Shown one piece after another: positions 38,841 to 48,442 of a stretch of 64,000 nucleotides of DNA. The notes under the pieces are model-generated. The model saw only the letters and a program-made list of their open reading frames with translations. It made no database searches and had not been told where the DNA came from. The position numbers and the translations under genes are program-made. Numbering within the stretch: the stretch's first letter is position 1; each line of letters opens with the position of its first letter. Source of the DNA: Vibrio hannami (lineage in GTDB: Bacteria; Pseudomonadota; Gammaproteobacteria; Enterobacterales; Vibrionaceae); NCBI RefSeq assembly GCF_029589055.1, contig NZ_JARQZP010000006.1, forward strand, positions 186,001 to 250,000, in the 5' to 3' direction.

Positions 38841-40214
38841 ATGTCTAGTGAACAAATCGTATGGGATCAGTCAATCCTGGAGAAGTACAATTATTCTGGC
38901 CCGAGATACACATCTTATCCAACCGCTCTTGAATTTCATGAGGCCTTTACGATTGCTGAGTTTGATATGGCGTGTCGTCAGTACCCGGATCGTCCGCTGT
39001 CACTCTATATCCACATCCCTTTCTGTCACAAGCTATGCTACTACTGCGGCTGTAATAAGGTTATAACCAGACACTCCCATAAAGCAGATGAGTATCTTGA
39101 TGCGCTTGAACATGAGATTCGTCAACGAGCTTTCCTGCTCAATGAAAGGCGAGTTACTCAGCTGCATTTTGGTGGCGGTACGCCAACCTTCCTGACAAAA
39201 GCGCAGATTTCTCGCTTGATGGAGCTGCTAAACACAGAATTCGAATTTGAAGACGATGCTGAAATCAGTATCGAGGTTGACCCTCGTGAAATCGAACTGG
39301 ATATGTTGGACCATTTACGTGCAGAAGGCTTTAACCGCTTAAGTATTGGTGTTCAGGACTTTAACAAAGAAGTTCAGAAAACGGTAAACCGTGAGCAGGA
39401 TGAAGAGTTTATTTTTGCGATGGTTGAGCGAGCGAAAGAGCTTGGCTTCCGTTCTACAAACCTGGATTTAATCTACGGTCTGCCTCTACAGACTCAGGAA
39501 AGTTTCGCTGAAACACTTGAGCAGGTTTTGAAGATGCAGCCGGGTCGATTGTCTGTATTTAACTACGCACACATGCCTAAGTTGTTCGCAGCTCAACGTA
39601 AGATCAAAGATGATCAGCTGCCGAAAGCAGAAGAAAAAATGGCGATCCTGCAGGATACAATTGCGACCTTAACGGGCGCTGGCTATCAGTTTATTGGTAT
39701 GGATCACTTCGCTAAACCTGATGATGAGCTGGCTGTGGCTCAACGTGAAGGTGTTCTGCATCGTAACTTCCAGGGCTATACAACTCAGGGTAACTGTGAC
39801 CTGATTGGTTTTGGTGTGTCTGCTATATCTATGGTTGGAGACTGTTATGCTCAGAACCAGAAAGAGCTGAAGCACTACTATGCTCAGGTGGACGAAATGC
39901 GCCATGCGCTGTGGAAAGGCGTTTCTCTAGATGGTGATGACCTGATTCGCCGTGAAGTAATCAAAGAGCTTATCTGTAACTTCTCTCTGGATAAGACAAA
40001 AATCGAACAGAGATTCGACCTTAAGTTCAGCCAGTACTTTGATGAAGACCTAAAGCTACTTCAGACATTTATCAACGATGAGCTGGTGGAAGACTCAGAG
40101 ACGACAATTAAAGTAACCCCTCGTGGTCGTTTGCTGATTCGTAATATCTGTATGTGTTTCGATAAGTACTTGCGTGACAGAGCAAGACAGCAGCAGTTTT
40201 CCAGAGTGATTTAA
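38841..40214 (+). CDS. hemN: Oxygen-independent coproporphyrinogen III oxidase
   Basis: Radical-SAM enzyme making protoporphyrinogen IX without oxygen; 457 residues like E. coli HemN. The 4Fe-4S ligands are C62, C66 and C69 in FCHKLCYYCGC. The glycine-rich HFGGGTPTF and the C-terminal HemN domain are present. Expression would suit low oxygen; I see only a partial FNR-like half-site upstream. Confidence 0.97.
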   Translation: MSSEQIVWDQSILEKYNYSGPRYTSYPTALEFHEAFTIAEFDMACRQYPDRPLSLYIHIPFCHKLCYYCGCNKVITRHSHKADEYLDALEHEIRQRAFLLNERRVTQLHFGGGTPTFLTKAQISRLMELLNTEFEFEDDAEISIEVDPREIELDMLDHLRAEGFNRLSIGVQDFNKEVQKTVNREQDEEFIFAMVERAKELGFRSTNLDLIYGLPLQTQESFAETLEQVLKMQPGRLSVFNYAHMPKLFAAQRKIKDDQLPKAEEKMAILQDTIATLTGAGYQFIGMDHFAKPDDELAVAQREGVLHRNFQGYTTQGNCDLIGFGVSAISMVGDCYAQNQKELKHYYAQVDEMRHALWKGVSLDGDDLIRREVIKELICNFSLDKTKIEQRFDLKFSQYFDEDLKLLQTFINDELVEDSETTIKVTPRGRLLIRNICMCFDKYLRDRARQQQFSRVI

Positions 40215-40234
40215 AAGCCGTTTAACGGCTTTTA
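40212..40234. terminator. Bidirectional terminator shared by hemN and pgtA
   Basis: A perfect palindrome, 40213-40233 (AAAAGCCGTT, one central T, AACGGCTTTT). It overlaps the last bases of hemN on one strand and of pgtA on the other, with T runs at both ends. Confidence 0.85.
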
Positions 40235-41490
40235 AATGCTTCTTTCTCTAACCCGTGTTTCTTCATCCTGAGATAAAGTTTTTTTCGTGGAATCTTCAGA
40301 TGGTTTGCGGCTTCCGTAACTTTGCCAGAATGAAGGAACAAGGCATCCTCAATTAGTTGCTTTTCAAAGTTGTCAACCTGGCAGTCAAGAGGCGTTTCGT
40401 GACTCTCGGAACTATGTAACCGTTCTTGTTTAGTTAGCTTTACAATGCCGACAGCGTACAGTTCAGCCACATTTTTTAACTCCCTTACATTTCCGAGCCA
40501 TAAGTGACTTCTGAGTACTGACAGATAATTTGCACTTACTTCCGGCAAAACTTTATTTAATGTCCTGCAGCTCTGTTTTAGAAAGTGATGGAACAGATGG
40601 GCAATGTCATCAGGGCGATCCACTAGAGGCGGAACCTCAATATGTCCCTGATTCAATATGTAATAGAGAGAGGGAACCAGTTGTTGGTTAGCGATCAGAT
40701 TTTCCGGGCTTTCTTCAAATAGGGCGATAATACGAATATTGAATATGGCTTTGTGTTCCTGAGATAGCAGGGTATCTAATAGCTGTTGTTGGATTTCGAG
40801 ATCCAGATTTTCGATACCACGGAATAAAATGGTACTGGAAGCATTTTGGTTAAACACAGACTCAATTTCGGCAAAGCCTTTAACCTGATGACCACTAATT
40901 TTTATGAGATTCTCATTAGTCTGATGACGATATTCATGAATCAATGAAGCGACGTGACTTCTGCCTGTGCCAGGTTTTCCAATAATAGATATGTGCTTAT
41001 CTAGCATTGAGAGTTTCACTATATGTTCTCTGATTAACTTGCTGCGCGCTGATTTTCCAATAAAGTGCCTTTTGACACTTTTACTTAACTCCTCTTTGCG
41101 TTGGAAAAAAGTGTTTCGGACTTTAAGGTGCCGCGTGATTAACTGAAGAAATTCATTCGGATTGATTGGCTTCTCAAGAAAATCGCATGCGCCGTGTTGC
41201 AAGGCTTTAACTGCCATAGGGATATCGCCATGGCCTGTCACTAATATGATGGGAATATTTTCATCAAACTCTTTTATCTGAACCAGAAGGTCCATACCAC
41301 TCATCTGTGGCATATACATATCCAGAACAATTATTCCCGGCCAATCTCGTGGAAGAGCCTTCAACGCCTGTGTCGGGTCGACAAGACAAAGTGATTGAAT
41401 GTCTGTAATGGACAGCAAGTGTTTATATGAATCAAGTACATCCTGGTCATCATCAACGATAAGTACAGTGGTCGTGTTATCAACTTTCAT
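40222..41490 (-). CDS. pgtA: PgtA-like response regulator with degenerate AAA+ domain
   Basis: NtrC-architecture regulator for phosphoglycerate uptake, 422 residues. The receiver domain (1-120) has D13/D14 and phospho-acceptor D57 in VLDMYMP. The central AAA+ domain (about 140-360) is degenerate: Walker A reads GKPGTGRS (Arg for Lys), Walker B LFRGIEN lacks DE, and no GAFTGA loop is present, so sigma-54 activation is unlikely. A Fis-type HTH closes the protein (VTEAANHLKIPRKKLYLRMKK). Overlaps the sensor gene by 11 bases. Confidence 0.82.
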   Translation of the reverse strand: MKVDNTTTVLIVDDDQDVLDSYKHLLSITDIQSLCLVDPTQALKALPRDWPGIIVLDMYMPQMSGMDLLVQIKEFDENIPIILVTGHGDIPMAVKALQHGACDFLEKPINPNEFLQLITRHLKVRNTFFQRKEELSKSVKRHFIGKSARSKLIREHIVKLSMLDKHISIIGKPGTGRSHVASLIHEYRHQTNENLIKISGHQVKGFAEIESVFNQNASSTILFRGIENLDLEIQQQLLDTLLSQEHKAIFNIRIIALFEESPENLIANQQLVPSLYYILNQGHIEVPPLVDRPDDIAHLFHHFLKQSCRTLNKVLPEVSANYLSVLRSHLWLGNVRELKNVAELYAVGIVKLTKQERLHSSESHETPLDCQVDNFEKQLIEDALFLHSGKVTEAANHLKIPRKKLYLRMKKHGLEKEAFKSR

Positions 41491-43836
41491 AGCAAGGCAC
41501 CTCCATTACAACCGTGGCACCACCATTTAGGTCAGAGGCTAGATAAATATTGCCATTAAAGCGCGATATCAGTGATTGAGATATCATTAAGCCTAACCCT
41601 AATCCAACTTCTTTTGTTGTTGTAAATGGGGTGAAAATCTTATCAATTACATCGTGATTAAATCCGTCACCGCTATCAGATACGGTCAGGCAGATAGTGT
41701 TTTTTTCTGTTGTATATCCTTCTATTTTTATCCAGTTTCCTTTGGAATTGTTGGCTTCGGAAACGGCGTCACATGCATTGACCAAAAGATTTATAAGAAT
41801 CTGCTCTATCTGGACCGCTTCTGCGCATGTCGCTAAATCATCAGGTACGAAAGACTCGATAGTTATTTGTTGTTGTTTTGCTTTGCTACTAATAATTTCA
41901 ACCGCTTTAGTGACTGCATCAGAAAGTTCTACACGCACCGGAGAGCTATCACCTGGCTTTTTGCGTGCAAACTGACGCAGATTATTGATGATTTTGCTCA
42001 TTCGTTCGGTGAGCTCCTCTATTTTTGTCAGTGACTGATTTACTGAGTCATAATTAGAGGCGTTTATCGAGTATTTAGCGCTAAAAAGATACGCTGAGAT
42101 TGCGGAGAGAGGTTGATTGAGTTCATGCGCCAGGCTTGTCATCGTTTGGCCGACAACGGCCATTTTGGCAGCATGAACCAGTTCGTCCTGCGTAGATTTC
42201 AGGTGTTGTTCGGTGCGCTTTCTCTCTTCTACTTCTTGTACGAGCTCCATATTCGTGTTTTGAAGTGATTGGGTTTTTTCAGCAACTCTTTTCTCGAGCA
42301 GGTGAGTTATCTCTATTTGCTCGGTGATATCCGTGATAGTAACGATGACCTTAGTTTGGCTTCCCTGGAGGTATTGGTGTAAGTCCAGCTTCAGAAAGCT
42401 GGGAGAGTGACTATCTCCAAATGTAATCGAAACAGAATCATGGCCTTTAGTTCGTAGTTGGCTGGTGGTTTCGAATAGTGATTGAATTTGAGAGCGATGT
42501 TGTTCAGGGAACCATTGCCATAGTGGCGATTTAGCCTGTTTTGTATCTTTGCAGAATAGTTGCCTTGCAGAATGGTTGATGGATTCGATACAACCGTTGA
42601 GCTCACAGGTAATAATACTTGCTTGCGTATTATTTAACAGATTCAATGCGTTAGTACGTTCCATCTCTTTCATCTGATCGATAAAAGTAGATAGTTTTTG
42701 GTTTATTAAGCTAATTTCATCTCTGCCAGCAGAATATATAGGCACATCCCAGCGCCCCTGCCCAATAGCTTCCAGGTTATTGCCTAATGTAGTCAGCCTT
42801 CCCACGATCTTATTTCTTATAAAGTAGGTGGTTAAAATCACACTGGTTAAAATTGAGAAGCTAAAACATAGTAGTAGCACATTATTTCCGTAAGCAACCT
42901 GTTTCGAAGTATTCGACTTTAGATCTGCAAAATGACCATCCGCTTCACTTACCAGGCTTTGTATTCCAAGATGCTGAGCTTTAAGAAGGTTATTTACGTG
43001 TTCTCTTGCTTCACCTACGGCCTGATAGCTTTCAAGCTTTTTGAGCAAAGCTTTGTGTAGCATTTTTTCCGGAAGTAATAGCTCGGCGTAATTTGAAAGC
43101 AACTGGAGGTAGGTTACTGCTGATGGTATAGAGTCAATCTTGTTGCTCTGATTGGTCAGCTTCTCGAGCTGGTATTGAAGAACCTTAGTGCCGTTATTTA
43201 TTTGAGAGAAAGAAGAAGCAATAGAAACTTCTTCTATGATATTGAAAAGTTCCTTTTCTTGCTCGATAAGTTCCTGAATTGTTATTACATTATCGATAAA
43301 CTCAGATACGTCCTGCTCATCGTTTTTCTCGATAATTGCCATAGCATTTCTTGATAAAGGGGTTGCAACTCCCAATAGATATCCTGGTGCAGCCATTGAA
43401 TCTGCTTCTTTATTTGCTTTAAGTCGCGCTCTGAGTTCATGGATAAGGAAATGGATGAGTGATAATCATCTATTTTACGTTGAAGTTTAGCGTAGCCTTG
43501 CCTGAGATCTTTTACCTGAATAGTATCTTCAAGCTCATTCAGGGTGGAATAAATAGTCTTTAGCTCTTGTGCAATGGCCTCATATGACTCGCGAAGTTCA
43601 TATCTGTTTCGTGCTGTAGATAGCTGTTCAGCAATGCTATGAATACGAAAACTAGCGGACTCTAATTGAGAGCTAGCAGTGTATTTGGGGACATTTGTAT
43701 GAAGTATGTCTCCTACGTGATTATCCAGGCTATTCCAGGTCGCAAATGAAACCATACTAACCACAGTGATCAATACCGTCATGGCTGTGAATGCAAGCCT
43801 GAGCTTCATTCCAATGGAGTGATACTTACTTGCCAT
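41480..43836 (-). pseudogene. pgtB: PgtB-like sensor histidine kinase, split by a frameshift
   Basis: Membrane sensor kinase expected to phosphorylate PgtA, about 785 residues if restored. Frame 1 from ATG 43836 gives the first membrane helix and start of the sensor region; frame 2 carries the rest: a second membrane helix, HAMP, PAS, HisKA (AHELNQPLSAIS) and HATPase (NLLVNACDAV, DSGDGF, GLGLGL). Frames change in a five-A run (T5 at 43323-43327 on the plus strand): one more A gives QLSRKNDEQDVSEF, joining the two. The frame-2 part could restart near 43396, but lacks the first helix. Overlaps pgtC by 11 bases. Confidence 0.8.
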
Positions 43837-45145
43837 CGTTGATACCCTTCATGTAAGGAAGCGAGTCAATGAGTTCGTTGGCTTTTTTTAGATTAATGGC
43901 CAACTTTCCCTGCCACAACTTCAATACCTCAAGGCGTTCGGGATCTCGTTCAAGCTGAGTTAGGTTTGAATAGTGACCATCATTACTTAGTGCTGTCAGC
44001 GCGGTGCTCTGACTTACAGGCATGGTAAAGGCGATGTTTTTTGCCTTCTGTATTTGCTCTAAGTGGCTAGGAGAGTGCGAGTATTCTCTTTCTGCGCTGA
44101 TGATGGAAAGCCAGGTTTCACATAGGTCGGGTAACCGTCTCGTTATGCTGAGATCAAAGAGGACCTGTATAGCTAGTTCTCTGTTGAAAGTTGAGTCTGT
44201 GGATAGAGTTGTGTGAGGTGACAAAGCCAGTTCAGAATCTCGCATAGAGTGTTTCGCAAGGGTTTTCTGTATCAAACCCTCCTGCACGGGTTGTGAGAGT
44301 AAAAAGCGAATAAAGATCTCAGCAGAAGAGTGGTTCTTCGATGTATTTATTATTCCTACGTAACTCGGCATAAGTGTAAAGTCAGACAAAGAGACAAAGC
44401 TGATATGACTAAGTCTTGTCTTGAGTCGAACAGCATAGCTATCAATAACCGGCCCGACAGCAGAATGCCCCTTAGCGACTCCGTCACTGACACCAAAACT
44501 CCGTGATGAAATGGTTGTCAGATTTGCAGCCATGTTCATGATCAGCTTCCAGCCTTCGTTCCAGCCATATTTCTGTAGCAGACTCTCGAGCATCAGTTGG
44601 TTGGTTCCCGAACGGGCAGGAGTGCTCGCTGACAGGTGACCAAAATACTCAGGCTTGGTGAGATCCCGCCAGGATGTCGGTTGCGATAAGTTATGGTTTT
44701 TCAGGTAATCTGAATTGATGATCAATCCACCACCTGAATAGGCAAAAGTCGTCACCTCTGCGTTATCGACCAGAGTGTAGGGCTTTAACCAGGTTGGTGT
44801 TTGTAATTTCTCGGGCAGTTGATCCAGATGCTTTCTTTCACTTAGGCCTTTCATCAAAAAAGGAGATGAGCTGAGTACCAGGTCCACATCCTGAATAAGA
44901 GGCCGATCAAGCAGATACCTTATTGAGCTGGTTCGTCGGTATAAAAGGTGAACTTTAGTTTCTGGAAAGCGTTGATTGAACTCTTCAACCAGAGGAGTTA
45001 ATGATGCCTTAGAGAATGTCGTCAGAATAACCAGCTTGTCTGACTCAGCTTTTGCTGAATAGCTGATAAGCATGATTAGAGAGCAGAAAATTATTAGCGC
45101 TGCTGTTACCACGTTGTTTTTTCTGGCCGAAAGATACTTGTCCAT
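43826..45145 (-). CDS. pgtC: PgtC-like periplasmic binding-type signalling protein
   Basis: An exported solute-binding-fold protein (ABC iron-type), 439 residues. The signal peptide ends SAKAES. Binding-fold blocks include KLVILTTFSKASLTPLVEEFN and YSGGGLIINSDYL. In Salmonella PgtC acts with PgtB in sensing external phosphoglycerates rather than as part of a transporter. Order pgtC-pgtB-pgtA on one strand with pgtP divergent matches the Salmonella system. Confidence 0.8.
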   Translation of the reverse strand: MDKYLSARKNNVVTAALIIFCSLIMLISYSAKAESDKLVILTTFSKASLTPLVEEFNQRFPETKVHLLYRRTSSIRYLLDRPLIQDVDLVLSSSPFLMKGLSERKHLDQLPEKLQTPTWLKPYTLVDNAEVTTFAYSGGGLIINSDYLKNHNLSQPTSWRDLTKPEYFGHLSASTPARSGTNQLMLESLLQKYGWNEGWKLIMNMAANLTTISSRSFGVSDGVAKGHSAVGPVIDSYAVRLKTRLSHISFVSLSDFTLMPSYVGIINTSKNHSSAEIFIRFLLSQPVQEGLIQKTLAKHSMRDSELALSPHTTLSTDSTFNRELAIQVLFDLSITRRLPDLCETWLSIISAEREYSHSPSHLEQIQKAKNIAFTMPVSQSTALTALSNDGHYSNLTQLERDPERLEVLKLWQGKLAINLKKANELIDSLPYMKGINDGK

Positions 45146-45219
45146 GTCACAAAACTCACTCTAATTGTGAAGCGGTTCTTACTTAAGAAAACCAACAAAA
45201 AAAAGTCTGATTCTGTCGT

Positions 45220-45235
45220 GAGTCATTAGTGACTC
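45220..45235. promoter_or_regulatory. Operator-like inverted repeat 1 in the pgtC-pgtP gap
   Basis: GAGTCATTAGTGACTC: a perfect 6-bp inverted repeat with a 4-base spacer. A second copy of the same architecture lies at 45326-45341. Candidate PgtA binding site (inference). Confidence 0.5.
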
Positions 45236-45325
45236 TTTTCGCTGTTATGGATGTTAATGCTATCAATAGGTGGAATAATTATTGTGCTGTTTTTCTTGAT
45301 TTTGGCTCGTATATTGTAAGGGCTT

Positions 45326-45341
45326 GTGTCACTTCTGACTC
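45326..45341. promoter_or_regulatory. Operator-like inverted repeat 2 in the pgtC-pgtP gap
   Basis: GTGTCACTTCTGACTC: the same 6-4-6 layout and identical right half TGACTC, one mismatch in the left half. The overlapping TGACTC-N5-GGGTCA (45336-45352) gives a third half-site. Close to the pgtP promoter region. Confidence 0.5.
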
Positions 45342-45439
45342 AAAATGGGTCATTTTTAACCTGTTGTCGTTTATATCAATATCACTCCGACAAAGCCGCC
45401 ACATGGCTTAAACGCTATTTTCTAATTACGGAGTGGAAT

Positions 45440-46783
45440 ATGTTAAATTTCTTTAAAACTCGCCCGGATCTTCCGTTATCGGATGGTTCAAAGGCGGAAA
45501 TGCAGTCCCGCTTTAAGCGGTATCAATGGCAGGTGTTCCTGGGACTAGTTTTCGGGTACGGTGTCTTCTATGTAGTGCGAATGAGTTTAGGTGTTGTGAA
45601 GAAACCTATGCTTGATGCAGAGATCGTATCGGTAGCTGAATTGGGTATCATGGGTTCTGCATTCTTCTTCACGTATGCATTTGGTAAGTTCTCGAATGGA
45701 TTCTTATCAGACTACGCTAATATCGGACGGTTTATGTCCATCTCTTTGATACTTTCGAGTATCACAACCATTATCCTCGGCATGAACAGCGTAGCCTTTT
45801 TCTTCATTCTTCTATGGGGGGTGAATGGTTGGTTCCAGTCTGTGGGTTCTGCTCCTTCGTGTGTATCTCTGTACCAGTGGTTCTCGCCAAAGCAACGTGG
45901 TAGCCGTTACTCCATGTGGGGTGCTTCCCGTAGTATCGGTGAAGCAATCACCTGGATTCTGACTGCGACGCTAGTAAGTTACATGGGATGGCGTGCAGGC
46001 TTTATCGGTGCTGGTATTGCTGGTATTGCAGCTGGTCTGTGTATGCTTGTTGCTCTAAAAGACCGTCCTCAGACATATGGCCTTCCTGATGCGGCGACTG
46101 CATTTGATGAAGAGCCAGAGATCAAAAAGAAAAACGATCCTGTTGAAACTCGCAAAGCTCAGATGTTTGTGCTTAAGCAGCCTACGGTTTGGTTAATTGC
46201 AGCGGCGTGTGCGGCTATGTACATCTCTCGATATGCGATGTCTTCCTGGGCAATTCTTTACCTGCAAGAGAGTAAAGGATACTCACTTATCGATGCTGGT
46301 TTTGCGATGTCCACTTACCCATTAGCAGGTATGGCTGGTGCGATTTTATCAGGCATCATCTCGGACAAAGTGTTTAACGCTAACCGTCATATCCCAACAC
46401 TTCTGTATGGTTTGGCAAACATTGGTGGTATGTGTCTTCTGTTCTTTGGACCAGAGAACCGTATGGTCGATGCAGTTGCGCTGAGTATGATTGGCTTCGC
46501 TATTGGTGGTCTGGTTGTATTCCTTGCGGGTCTGATTGCTTGTGACCTTATGCCTAAGAATGCGGTTGGTGCGGTTAAAGGCTTTATCGGGCTGTTCTCA
46601 TATATCGCTGCATCGGCTCAGGAACTTATTTCTGCGTCTCTGATTGATGTATCTGAAGTGGATGGTCTGAAGCACTACAACTTCGACCAGGCTCAGTACT
46701 TCTGGCTTGCGGCGGGTGTGGTTTCATTAGTGCTAGCGCTCTCTGTATGGAACGCGAAGAAAGTGAACACAATCGATGAGTAA
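45440..46783 (+). CDS. pgtP: Phosphoglycerate transporter PgtP-like (MFS, OPA family)
   Basis: Organophosphate:phosphate antiporter of the OPA family, 447 residues, 12 membrane segments. Family signatures: RYQWQVFLGLVFGYGVFYVVRMS near the N terminus, and the paired arginines expected for phosphate exchange. The neighbouring pgtABC favour phosphoglycerate/PEP over hexose or glycerol phosphate. ATG 45440 has GGAG 6 bases upstream; an in-frame ATG at 45326 is not needed. Divergent from pgtC. Confidence 0.85.
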   Translation: MLNFFKTRPDLPLSDGSKAEMQSRFKRYQWQVFLGLVFGYGVFYVVRMSLGVVKKPMLDAEIVSVAELGIMGSAFFFTYAFGKFSNGFLSDYANIGRFMSISLILSSITTIILGMNSVAFFFILLWGVNGWFQSVGSAPSCVSLYQWFSPKQRGSRYSMWGASRSIGEAITWILTATLVSYMGWRAGFIGAGIAGIAAGLCMLVALKDRPQTYGLPDAATAFDEEPEIKKKNDPVETRKAQMFVLKQPTVWLIAAACAAMYISRYAMSSWAILYLQESKGYSLIDAGFAMSTYPLAGMAGAILSGIISDKVFNANRHIPTLLYGLANIGGMCLLFFGPENRMVDAVALSMIGFAIGGLVVFLAGLIACDLMPKNAVGAVKGFIGLFSYIAASAQELISASLIDVSEVDGLKHYNFDQAQYFWLAAGVVSLVLALSVWNAKKVNTIDE

Positions 46784-46884
46784 TCTTTCTGAATCAGAAC
46801 AATGATTCACATCGTGGAAGAGGAGCACCAATGGTGCTTCTCATTCCCTCCTCCATTTTAGTTACCTTATTCAGATGTAGAGTT

Positions 46885-48336
46885 ATGAGTAAAACAAAGA
46901 TTATTGCAACCATCGGCCCTGCTAGCGAAAGTGAAGTGATGATAGAAAAAATGATCACAGCAGGGGTGTCAGTTTTTCGATTTAATTTCTCTCACGGCGC
47001 TCTTGATGAGCACGTTCAGCGTGCAGAAAGAGTGAGGAAAACCGCTCTAAGATTAAGTAAACACGTTGCTATTTTGGCGGATTTACAAGGACCCAAGATA
47101 CGTATTGCCTGTTTTGAGAATGAAAAAGTTCGGCTTAAGAAAGGTCAGGCATTTATTCTGGATGCGAATCTGGACAAAACTAAGGGCGATAATGAACGAG
47201 TTGGTCTGGATTATCCTGAGCTAATAGAAGATATAAATGAAGGGCAGATTCTGTTGTTAGATGATGGCAGAATCCAGTTGAAAACACTGGAAGTAAACCA
47301 TGCAGAAAAGCATATTGTCACAGAGGTATTAACCAGTGGCACTCTTTCCAACAAGAAGGGCTTGAATGTACTGGGAGGAGGCTTATCGGCTCCGGCTTTG
47401 ACGGAAAAAGATAAAAAAGACATTAAAGTGGCAGCGCATATAAAAGCGGAGTTTGTTGCGGTGTCTTTCCCTAGATCTGCTCAAGATATCCATGAAGCAA
47501 GGCAACTTATTCGGGAGGCCGGTAGCAACGCTGATATTATTTCCAAAATTGAACGTGCAGAAGTTGTTGAATCTTTGGAAACCATTGATGAGATGATATT
47601 GGCATCGGATGCCATAATGGTTGCCCGCGGTGATCTGGGCGTTGAGATTGGAGATGCTCAGTTACCAAAGATGCAAAAAAAGCTAATTGAGCGAGCTAAT
47701 TATTTTGGTAAACCAAGTATTACCGCCACGCAGATTCTGGAGTCGATGATCTCCAGCTCAATGCCAACCAGAGCGGAAGTTTCTGATGTGGCGAACGCTG
47801 TGCTTGATGGTACAGATGCGTTAATGCTTTCAGCGGAGTCCGCGACAGGCCAATTCCCGGTGGAAGCGGTTCAAGCAATGGTGCGCGTGGCTGAAGCAAC
47901 TGAATGCCAGCAAAACAACGCTGAAGACTTATGGAGTTCGGTTCGTCATTATTGCTCAGAGCCCGCTAAAGCTATGGCGGTCATGTCTGTGTTTTCCGCG
48001 GCGCAGGTCAAAGAGAGCATTGGAATAGTCATTGTAAGCCCAAGTGGTGATAGTGCGAAGTTAATGTCACGCTGCCAGGGGCATACTTCGCAACAATGGG
48101 CGTTATCCGATAACTGTGAAGCTCTTCGAAAAATGAGTCTCTTGAGAGGAGTTATTCCTATGTACATCTGCCTTAAAGGACAGGCGGAAGGAGAGTTGCT
48201 TGAGAGAGTGGAAAGTCATTTCAAACCAATTTTAAAGCAACAAAATATTACCCAGTTCCTACTTGCAAACCTGGAGCCTATCGAAGGTATAGGGAGCAAT
48301 GCATCGTGTCGTTTGGTTGAGTTTTCTCCACACTAA
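46885..48336 (+). CDS. pyk: Pyruvate kinase
   Basis: Converts PEP and ADP to pyruvate and ATP; 483 residues. N-terminal TKIIATIGPAS, the metal site VARGDLGVEI, catalytic Lys in ISKIERAE and PTRAEVSDVANAV are present. ATG 46885 (MSKTKI). Placed 101 bases after pgtP with no strong terminator between, so probably co-transcribed with it. Most bacteria hold pyk elsewhere; this copy probably serves imported PEP/phosphoglycerate. A hairpin without a T run follows (48333-48356). Confidence 0.9.
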   Translation: MSKTKIIATIGPASESEVMIEKMITAGVSVFRFNFSHGALDEHVQRAERVRKTALRLSKHVAILADLQGPKIRIACFENEKVRLKKGQAFILDANLDKTKGDNERVGLDYPELIEDINEGQILLLDDGRIQLKTLEVNHAEKHIVTEVLTSGTLSNKKGLNVLGGGLSAPALTEKDKKDIKVAAHIKAEFVAVSFPRSAQDIHEARQLIREAGSNADIISKIERAEVVESLETIDEMILASDAIMVARGDLGVEIGDAQLPKMQKKLIERANYFGKPSITATQILESMISSSMPTRAEVSDVANAVLDGTDALMLSAESATGQFPVEAVQAMVRVAEATECQQNNAEDLWSSVRHYCSEPAKAMAVMSVFSAAQVKESIGIVIVSPSGDSAKLMSRCQGHTSQQWALSDNCEALRKMSLLRGVIPMYICLKGQAEGELLERVESHFKPILKQQNITQFLLANLEPIEGIGSNASCRLVEFSPH

Positions 48337-48442
48337 CTGAAGTAAATTTCAGTTAGCCCCCTTTGTCAGCTGCCTGTTAGCGCACGCGTTTAAGCCCGAA
48401 AGTGGGATGAGCGAGCGCCTTCAGGATTCACAGCTGACCTTT

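Noticed and set aside
45385..45420. Sigma-54 promoter before pgtP (TGGCTTAAACGCT)
   Set aside because: GG and GC are 7, not 10, bases apart.
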